Source of the DNA: Atherinomorus stipes
Taxonomy: Eukaryota > Chordata > Actinopteri > Atheriniformes > Atherinidae
Direction of reading: 5' to 3'
Length of the DNA: 64,000 bases
NCBI GenBank assembly: GCA_023101725.1
Contig: JALJCO010003910.1
Coordinates: 265,166 to 329,165, forward strand
Shown here: one piece after another, positions 45,889 to 56,800 of the stretch
Position numbering within the stretch: position 1 is the stretch's first letter
How the letters are laid out: each line of letters starts with the position of its first letter
The notes under the pieces: model-generated
What the model was told of the DNA's origin: nothing
Seen by the model: only the letters and a program-made list of their open reading frames with translations
The model's database searches: none
Translations under genes and position numbers: made by a program

Positions 45889-46107
45889 AACAGTCGTTTA
45901 AATTTCAGTGCAGCATTCATCACCTGAAAATCAATAATGTTCATTCCTCCATCTGTTACTTTTCGTTTATCAAGGATGGAAGTTTTTATTTTCAGGACAT
46001 TATTTTCCCAGATCCGGCAGATTCAACGGCGACCTGGAAGTATTCCTTTCCGCACATGTGCAGATGAGCTGATGTTATGGATCGTGCTTCCTGAACAGCG
46101 ACAACGG

Positions 46108-48480
46108 TTTAAAGCGGGGGTTAGACGCGGGGGCCAGTTGCCCCATACTTAATCATTAGCAGGCTGCTAGGCTGCTGCTACACTACCTGCCCGGCTAAAT
46201 ACTGGAGCTATCTGGAAAATTCCTTTTTCCATCACTCAAATATGAAAGGACATATGAAAACACACCCCAGGTTTAAAAAAAAAAAGGGAAGTGGACGTGG
46301 GTCCAGACTGAAGGTGCTAGCCTGTGACAGATGAATAAAAAGTGGAAGTCAGGCCGATCAGAAGAAATGCTTCATTTAAAAGTCATAAAGACTCCTAATA
46401 ACTATAAAGTTGTTTTGGGGGGCATTTTTTAGTCCCTTTGTAAGTTAAAACACCCCAGAAGACCATTCAAGCACTTAGAAAAGCCAATATGCAGAAAATG
46501 GGCCCTTAAACTCTTCCTACATTTTTACTTATTTTAAGAGTGGCCAAGATTTTTTTTTGCTTGTTTTTTTTTTTCTTTGCTCAGCCAGAAGCCCCTCATC
46601 TGGAGAGGTTCCTGCAGAAGTCCACTGTTTATGCCCGTCCTGGTGCAGAGCAGAGACAGAGTGGTGTCATTATAAACCCCAGTGTGCTGTTTCATCCTCC
46701 TCCTCTCCTGCATCAACATGTTTCTGTGCCACTCCTCTCGCCCACCAACACACCCATCCTTCACCCCCTTCGTCTGTTTTGTACGAACACAAAGAGGAAG
46801 AATAGGCTGGCTTTCAGCTGGCTTTACTTTGAATACACAATATAAATCTGTGTGAAAGACGTTAAACCTGATCAGGCTTAGAGATGTTATATCAGCATGG
46901 ACCTTTAACCACATTCATAACCCTGAAAAAAAAGAAAAGAAAAAGGAAAAAATGTTCATATCTTGTCACATCCTTGAACTGAAAAGAATCCCTCTCCCAA
47001 ACATTTAGTAACCTTGGTTTGTTGAAGGCATGAAAGCAGCTTCTGACAGGTTAAAATCCTTCCCTGCTGAATATATGAATAAAGATTGGAGGTATATAAA
47101 GATGGTGCTATTTCCTGACAGAGTGAAGCTCTGAACATATTTATTAAGCAGCACGAGTCCCTGACGTTCAGGAAAGTTATCATTTATTCTCAGATATGTG
47201 TTTTTATTCCAGTGCTACATCTTCAACCGTCTCATCTCTGACTCTGTTGCTCCATACCATCACAGCTGTCTGTTATCGTAAGAGAAAACAAAAAAACCTC
47301 TCCTTACTCTTTAGATTATTTACTGTAACCTAATAATGTCTCTTCTTGGTGTTCATTCATGTATTATTTGAGTGTTTGCGTCCGTGTTTATCACCAGGCT
47401 GAGCTTCATGTGCTCATGTGGAGGAAGAGTCCAGCGGTTGTGAAGCACTGCAGCTCCTCCAAGTGGCCGTCAGCGGAACTGCAACGGCTCAGCTCGCTTC
47501 ATAAAAATGGGAGATGTTGTTTCAGTGCGTGTGTGTGTGTGTGTGTTGCTGTTTTCTTTGTATCACAGTGAAAGGTCGGCGTGTGGAGGGGTGGGTGGTG
47601 AGAAAGAGGCAGAGCAGTGAAGGAGAGAATGAGAAGCAGAAAAGGAGATGCTAACATCTCCAAGCTGTCACAGTAAACTAGTTTCAATTTCAACATGCCT
47701 TCAGAAAGAAAGAAAAAAAGGAAGCAATTATCTCAGATGTTAGCCTGACCTTCATCAGCAGCATCTGAATGGTCGAAAGTTTGCTCACCACTCTCTGATT
47801 AGAGGACGTTTGTTTGTGGATTCAAACTTCCTGGATGAAGGCTGCAGAGAAACGTGCAGAAATCTGACATTTCAGCCCCAGATGTCATTCACATGGAGAC
47901 CTGTAGACATTAGGGGCAAATCTCCTCATTAAAGCTCAGGAACTCCATCATCAGATAAAGATTTGAACTTGTTGTGAAAGACATCTACTGGAAGGAGAAA
48001 TCAGACAGGGTTCTGGTAAAATGTTTTTATTTGTCTTCTCTTAAAGAACCTACGGTAAAGTATTAGGATTGAGTTGAATAATTTCTAAAGCTTCTTGTAG
48101 CTCCACAACAGAGGTAGAAGTAGAAAGTAGAAACCCTGTCCGACAGTTTTTCCAACCAATCACTGAACCAGCTGAGTTTAATTAGCTCCTCTCCCAAGTA
48201 GATGAGCCCGTTAATGAAAACAGCTGTTCTAAATGTGCTGGCAGATCCAAAAACATGGCAGGATTTGGACTTGAAAACTACTTTTACTTCTACTTTTGAC
48301 ACCTCTGCTCTACAACAGACTCAGCAGGTGACTTTGAATAAAAATACATCAGCATACATGTATATTTAATATGGCAGCTCAGGATGGCAAACTTTGTGAA
48401 AATAAGAATAATGTTCATTTTCTGGTATTATTATCATCTAAATAATAGACCTTAGACCAGGTCCTGGTCAAAAACCACAA
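46108..48480. other. unassigned DNA, no gene recognised
   Basis: A T-rich tract ending CTTTGCTCAG at 46584 looks like a splice acceptor followed by an open frame (to 46845), but no domain is recognisable. A (GT)10 lies near 47526-47545. No repeat is recognised otherwise. Confidence 0.4.
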
Positions 48481-48499
48481 TACTTGGACTCTTTAAAGC

Positions 48500-48815
48500 T
48501 GATCTCGGTTCCCTAAGAAAATTCTCTATGGCCAATCGTGGAAAAAGTTCACGTGCACACCAAGTGGTAACCTCCGGTGGCCAACTATGAGTCTACCCGG
48601 AAGAAGTCAGTACTTGTAGTTCTCCCTTCATCTGCTAGGCTGCAAAACAGAGCAAATCCCCATAGACGCCAACTTCACAGCAGAAATAAACATGTTTACA
48701 GCAGAAACAAACATGTTTACAGCAGAAATAAACATGTTTACAGCCTGGTTCAAAACATCATTTTAGGTTTAATAGGTCAAGTTTACCTTCATGGCAACTG
48801 TGAGGGGGGTTATAA
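48500..48815 (-). mobile_element. hAT-like repeat X, copy 3 (inverted)
   Basis: The reverse complement matches 53945-54108 continuing directly into 55862-55910: CTCACAGTTG, GGTAAACTTGACCTATTAAA, GTAAACATGTTTATTTCTGC, GATTTGCTCTGTTTTGCAGCC, AACTACAAGTACTGACTTCT, CATAGTTGGCCACCGGAGGT. Because it runs uninterrupted through ACTACAAGT-ACT-GACTTC, it is the empty site of the Harbinger-like insertion at 54109. It contains a 21-bp triplication, listed separately. Confidence 0.7.
48677..48739 (+). repeat. 21-bp tandem triplication in repeat X
   Basis: Three consecutive 21-bp units beginning ACAGCAGAAA and ending CATGTTT (the middle one has one change). The corresponding site in copies 1 and 2 (36650-36690 and 53995-54030) has a single unit. 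Confidence 0.9.
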
Positions 48816-48857
48816 CTGATCCGTGTAGATGTTATTGTTGTTGCACAATCTGGTCAG

Positions 48858-49390
48858 GAAGCACGATCCGTAACGTCAGCTCATCTGCACATGTGCGGAA
48901 AGGAATACGTCCAGGTCGTTGTTTAATCTGCTGGATTTAGGAAAATAATGTCCTGGAAAAAAAAAAAAAACTTCTATCCTTGATAATAATAATAAAAAAG
49001 TAACAGATGGGAAATGAACATTTTTGGTTTTGAAGTGATGAATGTTGCACTGAAATTAAAGTGGCTGCAGATGTTTTGCATATGTGATTTTGATCCCTTA
49101 ATGTTGCAGATTAAATTGCCAGATTACCACACACAGGTAATAATGTATTGGAAAGTGTTATACAAACATAATTTCACTCCACATAGTATGATTATTTGGA
49201 ATAATAGATATATTGTAAATGAAAATCAGGACTGGGAGCAAAAAATTGTTTGGGCCATTGTTCACTTAATGGATATAAATGGTGACATTTTAGATTTTGC
49301 AGGTTTTAATAGCAAATTCAATTTAGACGTCCACAGAAAGTTTCTGTCTGTAGTCAAGGCAGCTCCTGTGGCTGTTAAATCTGGTTAATC
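48858..49390 (+). mobile_element. L1-derived composite, copy 2
   Basis: Direct match to 45255-45774: GAAGCACGATCCGTAACGTC at the start, then the same 160-bp non-coding leader joined to the L1 fragment, and the same end at CTGTTAAATCTGGTTAA. No inverted right arm is present here. Confidence 0.65.
49014..49388 (+). pseudogene. L1 ORF2 C-terminal fragment, copy 2
   Basis: An open frame of 124 codons. Motifs such as QVIMYWKVLYKHNFTPHSMI, IIWNNRYI, IVWAIVHLMDINGDILDF and HRKFLSVVKAAPVAVKSG align with the L1 ORF2 segment downstream of the reverse transcriptase (family pattern xWKxxYKHNFSPHxxxxWNN...FDxxGxxLSxxxFxxKY...FxxVxxAIP). The upstream RT and endonuclease are absent, so it is a fragment; its Met is incidental. 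Confidence 0.7.
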
Positions 49391-51160
49391 ACATTACTTT
49401 TATCACTTCTAGAACACATTTAGGACTAAAGATGTCTCACCAGGAATTCTGCATTTATCTTTAGTGGACCAGACTACTGAAACCCTGTCCTTACATGTCT
49501 CCCTAAAGTCCTTCAGACGGTGGCAGTTTAGTCCAGAATGCTGCAGATACGTCCTCACAGGCTGACTTCATTGTGACTTCACTGACTTTAATGTGAAGCT
49601 GAAATTTAGGTCTGAGTCCTGGACTACTCCCAGATTTCTGGTACAGCAGAAACCTGCTGGGACTAGAGGCAAGATTAAGAAATGAAACTCGCGACTGGCA
49701 CTTCAGGTAACTGCAGCTACGAGCCAAGCTGTCATGGAAGCGTGCACAAACTGAAGCTATAACGTTGTTTACTACGCTTTTTCTTCGTAGTTACACTTTT
49801 TAGTGTCTTTCAGTTGATCTGGATCGTTTGCTGATGGAAGAAAAATCCATAACTATCACTCAGTGTTTGAATATATCGCGACCGTCTTCTTCTTGAATCA
49901 AAACTGCGGATGTAGCGTCATTTGACGTCACGTCCGCAGGGCAGCGCGGGAAATTCGGACACTGAATTGCAGCTTTATGCAGCACACAGCCTGTTCAAGG
50001 CAACGGAGAGAAACGTGAGTGGAAACGTTCTTTTTGGTATTTAGCGCTTCATCACCCATTAGTATGAAAAAAATGGACATGCATGTTTGTTTGTTTTTTA
50101 AATTCCTGCCTCTAGCCCCTTTAAGTTGTAAAACAAAATTTAATGTGTTTTCTGCATACAGCAGTATTACTTAACAAAAATCTCTTGTTTGGCAATAGGA
50201 TTAATTTAGGATAAATCTTCTGACAGCCCTACCTGTAATATAACTTGAAGTGACACCAGAAAGTGAAGCAGCATCTGGATGCAGTTTCATTTATTTTGTT
50301 GTTGTTTTGTGTATCTTTTTCTTCACCTGCCTACGGACTACAGATGCATTTTAGCTTGCTAACTATAATCCAACATATTTACATCTGTTGCTACATGCTC
50401 ATTGATGTGTATTTGGTGGGTGCTGGAAAATTTCCCCTATTTTCAAGTCGAAAACGTCACAGTTATGTGTGGGGAAATTTTCTTGGCCCACTTTTGGCCT
50501 CTTAGTGCCAACATGACAAAGTTTCCCTCCAGTTTGGACCACATCACCCACATTTTATAGTCCACAGGATTGGTGGAGCTAATGTAATCGCCGGCATCTG
50601 TGCGTCCATTAGTCTGTCCGTCCGTCAGTCTGTAGCAAAATAACTCAAAAAGTCTGCTCCTCCATGGTATAGTCAGCTGCTCTGCATGGTTTCTCTATGC
50701 GTGTGTGTGTTTGATTGGTCAGGAGCTGCAAACACCACCCTTTTACGTAAGTGAGCACGCACCGATCTAGCTTGGGAAACCCGGGTTGACTTATCAAGTT
50801 AATAACCAGCTTTGTATTCCCATTTATCAGGATTGCACGTGTGTGGGTGTGTCTACCCGGTAACGAAGAGATATCCTGGTTAATATTAATCCAGCTTCAT
50901 AGTACAGGCCCTTGGTCTGTTATTAGTGGTAACTATAAAACAATCCCACAGAAGTTTCTGACCCCAAAAAATCCGAGCTTCGGACTCATTTTGATGCCAC
51001 ACTGACATTCATTCTGCACATCCGTGGAGACCCTGCTGCCCTGCAGCATCCTGATCCTGAGAAAACCTCAGTTCACTAACTTTTCCAGCCCAGAGCATCA
51101 CTTTACAGCAGTATTTTCATTTACAGCACCACATGTCATTCGAACTGAAAATCAACACAC
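49391..51160. other. unassigned DNA, no gene recognised
   Basis: The stretch 49740-50115 looks like part of a fish MITE (CGTCACGTCCGCAG, then CTAGCCCCT before TTAA at 50120), but no partner end is visible. The rest shows no gene. Confidence 0.35.
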
Positions 51161-51165
51161 TGACC

Positions 51166-51753
51166 TACACACTCAAAAATAGAGGTACCAATTTGTACTT
51201 GAAAGGGTATAAAGCCTGTTGCTGGGGGGGGTCCTTTTTGAAAGACATTTCTGTACATTTCTGGTCCTGGTCCATTTTTGTAACTTATTAAGCTGTATGA
51301 GTTAATAAAGAACAATTAAACCAATTAAAAATGATGAATAAAAGTCAATAAAATAGAGATTATGACAACAATCAAAGATGCTAATAATAAATGAAAAATA
51401 ATTATATAAATATCAGGCCAAACACATATTTAATTATACATGTAATCACTACTATGATTACTATGATAATTATGAAAATCATAATATAATAACTATAATT
51501 ATACTACTGTTCAGAAGTACTGCTATTTATAGTTATTGTACAAGCTACACACATTTTTCAATGCTGCAGGTTCCCTTAGGGTTGAAATGATACAAATTTG
51601 TACTTTATATTACTTTGGACCCTTTTTCATAGTATAAAGGTACATTTGTGGCCTCATAAAGACCAATATTGTACTTTTGAGAGAACATTTGTAAAACATG
51701 TACCTACGGGTACAGAAACGTTCCTGTCTTGTACCTCTATTTTTTTAATGTGT
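51166..51753. mobile_element. MITE with TACAC...AAAAATAGAGGTAC ends
   Basis: Left TACACACTCAAAAATAGAGG then TACC; right, read inverted, TACACATTAAAAAAATAGAG then GTACAAGAC. Both ends also carry FTIR-like GTAC words inside. It resembles a common fish MITE family from memory. AT-rich interior of about 590 bp without a coding frame. Confidence 0.6.
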
Positions 51754-52984
51754 ACTCGGATCGGCATGACGACTAATTCAGCAAAAAAATTAAAAAAAAC
51801 ACAAGGGGCCATAAATGGAGGAAAAGATGAAAAAAGAGAGAAAGAGATAACAAGACAGAAGAGTCCACACCGGAATTTACTGATGCTGAGATCTCAGAGA
51901 AGAGACCGGATGGAGATGCATGATGTTCACCGTTGTTAGAGACACTAAAGCCAGACGAATCTGGCAAAGTTCAGACATGCTTTATAAAGATTTGGTATTT
52001 TTGGCAGTCAACTGTCTGAAACAACCCACATGAAAGAGCTGAAGCAGTGTTTTGCATCAATAATGAAATTTAGAACCCTGAAACATGTTTAGTTACACGA
52101 CACAGCCATGTTAAACCTTTGTTTTAATGAAGAGTTCTGATTTGGTCCCACCACATCGTCCACTAGTCATAACTTTTTTAACTCTTAGGTTAAACTGAAC
52201 TGGGTTAAATGCAGACTGAGTTTCCCAATTGGGATTAATAAAGTCCCTTTTTTTTCTTTGCAGGAAACCTGCAGCTCATACTAGGAAAACCTTTGATTGT
52301 GACGAGTCTACAGATCCTGGCAGACAGAGTGCAAGAGAGATGATGGCCAGATGATCTTACACATCACATCTGACGTGTTTTTTGACCGGTGTTTTTAGCT
52401 GCTTGTTTTAGTACTACCTCATTAATGGTGCATGTCCTTGCATTTCTACATTTTGATCAATAGAATAATTAAGAAAACTGCAGTTATTCTGGCTTCTGCT
52501 TTCACTGGACTTTAAATGAACAATTAAAAGAAAAACAAGTCAAGATCAATGTGAGAGATTAACCTCATGGACCTGGTTCTGGTCCACAGAATCAGATATC
52601 AAGTGTCTGGAGAAGACTCGGCAGCACATTCTCATGAGGAGGTTTTTCAGACGTATCCATGTAGCAGTTTTTCACACAAGTATAATGGAAACACTTTTTT
52701 TGCATTTACACGCCATCAGGTGTGACGTAGCAGGATGAAAACCAGTTTTCCTTCTTAATTATGATGTTTGTGATCAATTACAAGCATTGACTTTGAAATC
52801 AGAGGGATGAGGAAGTTTAATCAGCCACGTATGAAAAATCTGAAAATCACTGTATTTCAGCAGACGGAGTTCATTTCTGGACAACCTGGATCTGGTTTAA
52901 GTTCTCCATGTATCTTCATGTATTTATGTGGTTTCATGTGTAACACATGACCAGGACTCGTTTATCTTGTTCCCACATGTTCAT
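51754..52984. other. unassigned DNA with a LINE tail
   Basis: At 52200-52258 GAGTTTCCCAATTGGGATTA then ATAAAGTCCC and a T run is a LINE 3' end of the type at 25715. Otherwise no gene is recognised. Confidence 0.4.
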
Positions 52985-53209
52985 TACAGATGTGGAAAAA
53001 ATAGCTACCACCCCTTGGTTATTGAAAGGAAAATCCCACAATGGTCACAGAAATAACTTCAATCTGACAAAATTAAAAATAAATAACAATTCTCTGAAAA
53101 TAAACCAGTGAAAGTCAGACATTGCTTTTCAAACACGCTTCAATAGAATTATTTTTTAAAAAATAAACTCATGAAACAGACCTGGACAGAAATGTTGGTA
53201 CCCTTGACT

Positions 53210-53444
53210 TCATATTTTGTTGCACAACCTTTTAAGGTGATCACTACAGTCCATCAGCAGGTATTCTGGTACCTCCTCATCAGAAAACTGCTCCAAGTGT
53301 CTGAGGTTTGAAGGCTGCCTTTTCCAGACGGCATGTTTCAGCTCCTTCCAAGGATGCTCAATAGGATTTAGGTCAGGGCTCATAGAAAGCCACTTCATAA
53401 TAGTCCAGTATTTTCCTCTCAGCCATTATTGGCTGGTTTTATGG
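53210..53444 (-). pseudogene. Tc1 transposase C-terminal part
   Basis: Reads WLSMSPDLNPIEHPWKELKH then AVWKRQPSNLRHLEQFSDEE and CSDHLKRLCNKI, the conserved Tc1 C-terminus. The SPDLNPIE motif holds the third catalytic acid (E). It stops at the usual distance after. The frame is cut on its N-terminal side at the repeat X insertion. Confidence 0.8.
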
Positions 53445-53452
53445 GTTTTGGG

Positions 53453-55912
53453 CAATGACTGTACATTATTATGGACGTAGTATCCGGTCTCATCTCAATA
53501 GAGAAAAGTGAAGCCAGTTGGGAGTTTCCCACCATCTCTATCTTGCCGTGTCACATGTGTCGTCACTCCCGGAAAATACTAAAATGGGCAAAGCGCAGCC
53601 ATGGGGCAAATGATTGATGGCTGATGTACCTCTGGGCTAAACGCTAACCGAGCTAACTTGGAACTAACAGGAGATGATGAAGATTAGCCTCCTAAGCGGT
53701 GGAATAAAGGTAAGACCCACTTAGACTTGCTGTTAGCTGACTAAAACTGTCATTGTGCCACTCTGCTACTGATTGAGACCTTACTGAGCTCAAACATGGA
53801 GCTAACTCGGAGCCCCCGGTCGGCAGGCCGACATCTGGTCTGCCGCATGTCAGTCAGAAGGACATGCCCTTCTTTATGTGTAATTTCAAGATTAAATAAC
53901 ATCTAAACGGATGAGTTATAAAAAAAAATCTACCCCCTCACAGTTGACACAAAGGTAAACTTGACTTATTAAACCTAAAATGATTTTTGGAACCAGGCTG
54001 TAAACATGTTTATTTCTGCTGTGAAGTTGGCGTTTTTAACATGGGAGTCTATGGAGATTTGCTCTGTTTTGCAGCCAGCCCCTGGATCAAGGGACAACTA
54101 CAAATATTGGCCGCGTTTCCCAGTTAAGATTCTTCTTTGGATTAAAGAAGGCCTCAAGGAAGCTCTTCCCAACAAAGGATCGCAAAGATACGCCCGTTTC
54201 CCAGATTGCTTCTTTCACGCGTTCTTATTTCCTGAGAAACGTCTTGGCTACGCTACATCTTTAGAAGGTCCTAACAGAAGCTATCCACTTCCGGGGTGCT
54301 GAAAAAAAAGCAATCGAGGTCAGGTATATCGATCGACACCATTCATTTAGTGTGGAGGTTATTTTCCGACGCTGATATTGAGCCCATTTATACGTTTATG
54401 TGTTTGTGCAAGAAGACAAACTGTTAAAAATATGCATGTGAATACCAGTGATTGCAAATATTCATTGAAAAGCTCATTGTATATTGTGTAATTGGCCAAA
54501 TTGTGCTAAACAGGTGTAGGCGATTGGAAATTTACAGATGCCCTATAAATAATGGTCATTCTGACGCTATTTGTTGACGTAATGGCTGAAGGGAACCCCA
54601 CCAAGAGGATTCCTGAAACGTGCGTGTGTGTCATATCGATGCTCAGTAGTAGAATCGGGAAACGGTGGCTAGGTGATTGAAACACTGAAAAAAGGGTAAC
54701 ATTTTCTTGTTCGCAAAAAAATAGATCAACTCCTGGAACTCCTGACAAGCTTCAGCCAAAAACGATTTGCACCAAACTTTCAAAAACTTTTTGTCGGGTT
54801 ACTGTTGTCTGGGGAAATTTTGGAGGATGTAATCACCTACACACATCTTATGTTAAATGAGCTCCACATGGCAGCATTTGGTAAATGGGCGACATACTGT
54901 ATCTGGTGCGTAAAGTGTGCGTCCAGGATGACGCACGTGCATTCAACAAACAGTAATCCCGCAAATGGTTGACGTGACTTAATAAAGAATGGCTTGTTCT
55001 GCCACTCACTCGTGCCCAATTCTTCAAAGGCCTGCGTAAACGCAAAGTAATGGGAATGCTCCACATACTACACTGAGAGGTTGTGTTTGCCATTTTTGAA
55101 TCACTGCCCAGTGCCACCTATGATTTTTAACATGACCTTTGTGCTGAGGTTGGCAGAGAAAGGTAGTCAGGGGGACCTAAATACTGGTGGTACTGAAGTG
55201 TTTTATAGTTCAATATCAAAGTGTGGCCGGAGGGGGTGGTTTGGTTTGGTTCTCTGCACAGACATCTGATGCGGGTCTGATATGGGTATGCGTAAATGGC
55301 CATGCTTTTATTGAGCGAAGCAGGTGCATCTCATCATGAACAGCTGACAAATGCGTAAATATGACGTGAGTCCTCATAGATTGTGTATAATTTGCGTACA
55401 ATTCCTACCGCAATGTTTTTGTTTCTGTGGTTGATACCCACAGGCCTATCTTGCCATAATGATTAAACTTAACCACAATATTTTCTGTCATTCACTCGGT
55501 AACTACAGTTTTCTTCCATCATAGATGATTGACATTATGACATGAGTGAGAAAACATGACTCAAAATACAACAACTGATCCGTGAATAGGTCCATTTTTA
55601 ATAATTTCCATTTTCTACTTTTTTTCACGGGAAATAGTGTCGTTTCCAAAAGTGACCAGTAGATGGGCCTGTTGTTCCCTTAGCAGGGGGGAACGTTAAA
55701 GAAGGGTCGAAAGAGTGGGTCTGGCCGCTCCTGAAAATAAAGAAGCTACTAAGTTAAGAGCGCATCTGGGAAACGCAACGTGCAAACAAGGCACCTTTAA
55801 GAAGTGACTTAAGGAGGACCTCAGCGTTAAGAGTGTCTTAACTAATCTGGGAAACGCGGCCATTGACTTCTCCCAGGTAGCTTCATAGTTGGCCACCGGA
55901 GGTTGCCACTTG
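53453..55912 (+). mobile_element. hAT-like repeat X, copy 2, inserted in Tc1
   Basis: Flanked by GTTTTGGG on both sides (53445-53452 and 55913-55920), an 8-bp duplication of Tc1 sequence; the match extends one more G leftward. The left end CAATGACTGT fits the hAT terminal pattern YARNG; the right end inverted is CAAGTGGCAACC. Subtracting the Harbinger-like element (54109-55861) and its duplication leaves about 700 bp, shared with copies 1 and 3. No transposase frame; superfamily is inference from the duplication length. Confidence 0.65.
54109..55861. mobile_element. Harbinger-like element nested in repeat X
   Basis: Perfect 15-bp terminal inverted repeat GGCCGCGTTTCCCAG at both ends, followed on both sides by TTAAG-rich sequence. 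Flanked by ATT (54106-54108 and 55862-55864). The empty site is preserved in repeat X copy 3 (48.6 kb), where the same position reads ...AAGT-ACT-GACTTC with a single triplet. A 3-bp duplication and GG-start ends suggest PIF/Harbinger, but ATT is not the usual T(A/T)A. Interior frames (54837-55117 minus, 55216-55401 minus) have no recognised domain, so it is probably non-autonomous at 1,753 bp. Confidence 0.7.
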
Positions 55913-55920
55913 GTTTTGGG

Positions 55921-56035
55921 TCATTATCCTGTTGCAGGCCCAAGACCTACGACTGAGTCCAAGCATTATGACAGCACATTTCTCTCTAGAATCCTTGATA
56001 GTCTTGAGATTTTATTGTATCTGCACAGTCAACTA
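55921..56035 (-). pseudogene. Tc1 transposase, middle segment
   Basis: The minus strand near 55921 reads GCAACAGGATAATGACCC, the coding sequence for the Q(Q/D)DNDP(K/R) motif with the second catalytic acid. The remainder to 56035 continues the transposase toward its N-terminal side (ATCTCAAGACTATCAAGGAT). Confidence 0.6.
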
Positions 56036-56315
56036 AGTAAGTAAGAAAACTTTATTTTCATAGCGCTTTTCACAGACAGGAGTCACAAAGTGCTTCACAT
56101 GATAACATGAAAACAATACAAGCAAGAACAATTTAAAATACAGTAAAAAGGTAAATAAATAGGTGAATAAAACACTTGGCTATGTGCTTTGGAAGGCTTG
56201 TGAAAACAGCTGCGTTTTTAACTGGTGTTTAAAGGTGTCCACTGAGTCCAGGGAGCGCAGAGACAGAGGGAGTTCATTCCAGAGACGGGGCGCCACCGCT
56301 TTAAAAGACCCCCTG
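56036..56315 (-). pseudogene. L2-type LINE C-terminal fragment inserted in Tc1
   Basis: The minus strand reads WNELPLSLRSLDSVDTFKHQ then LKTQLFSQAF, the conserved C-terminus of L2-clade ORF2, followed by a 3'UTR whose plus-strand edge is CTTTATTTTCATAGCGCTTT. It splits the Tc1 transposase sequence between 56035 and 56316. The plus frame 56163-56414 is its shadow. Confidence 0.7.
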
Positions 56316-56800
56316 GTACAGATGCAGCAAAGCAGCCCAGACCATCACAGACCTCCTCCATGTCCCGCAGTAGGGACAGTCTTCTTTTCTTCATATGCTG
56401 ATGTGTCTTGGTAAAAAGTTCCTTTTCTGTCTCATCTGTCCACAGGACATTCTCCCAGAAGCTTTGTGGCCGTCAACATGTTGTTTGGCAAATTCCAGTC
56501 AGGTTTTTTTAGGCTTCAAGTTCACCTTTAATCTCTTTAGAAGTTTTTCTGACCTCTTTTGTTACCGTTCGTATTATCCATCTCTTTGATTTGTCATCCA
56601 GTTTTCCTCCTGTGGCCACGTCCAGGGAGGTTGGTTACAGTCCCATGGATCTCAGATTTCTGATTATGTGCAGCTGTAGTCACAGGTACATCAAGCTGTT
56701 GGAGATGGTCTTTACCAAGCAACAAGTGGACCCGAAAAAAACGAGCATTCATCATCTCCTGTTTCCTCTCTGGATCTGGGAAGGTCGTATCAGTTGTCAT
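56316..56800 (-). pseudogene. Tc1 transposase, N-terminal and middle part
   Basis: The minus strand contains AGGACATGGAGGAGGTCTGT (the GHGGG(G/S) region), CTTCTGGGAGAATGTCCTGTG then GACAGATGAGAC, encoding ENVLWTDET-like sequence with the first catalytic Asp (T/S-DE), and further upstream KSEIHGTVTNLPGRGHRRKT, the linker of the helix-turn-helix domain. Frameshifts and stops break it throughout. Plus frames 56395-56911 are shadows. Confidence 0.7.

Larger units (their letters stand above)
45229..46107. mobile_element. L1-derived composite with ~200-bp inverted arms
   Basis: The left arm 45229-45446 and the right arm about 45900-46107 are inverted copies: GTTGTCGCTG, GAAGCACGATCC, CAGCTCATCTGCACATGTGC, GGAATACGTCCAGGTCG, ATCTGCTGGAT, AACAGATGGAGGAATGAA. 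The right arm has a few changes and lacks a 13-bp interruption near the left tip. The spacer holds an L1 ORF2 fragment and a (TA)n tract. The left arm plus L1 fragment is repeated directly at 48858-49388. No target duplication is evident. It could be a long-TIR element that captured L1 sequence, or an inverted duplication. Confidence 0.65.
52985..56800 (-). mobile_element. Tc1-like transposon interrupted by later insertions
   Basis: A minus-strand Tc1 in pieces: the 3' flank and terminal-repeat side (52985-53209), transposase C-terminus (53210-53444), an insertion (53453-55912), the transposase middle (55921-56035), an L2 fragment (56036-56315), transposase middle and N-terminal part (56316-56800). 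The broken pieces join in order when insertions are ignored. The 5' terminal repeat was not found past 56800. The left terminus (CATTACAGATGTGG...) is approximate. Confidence 0.7.

Noticed and set aside
46540..46845. T-rich tract plus CTCAG followed by a 90-codon open frame, like a coding exon
   Set aside because: No recognised protein, no donor site and low-complexity Pro/His/Leu composition; not enough support to call an exon.
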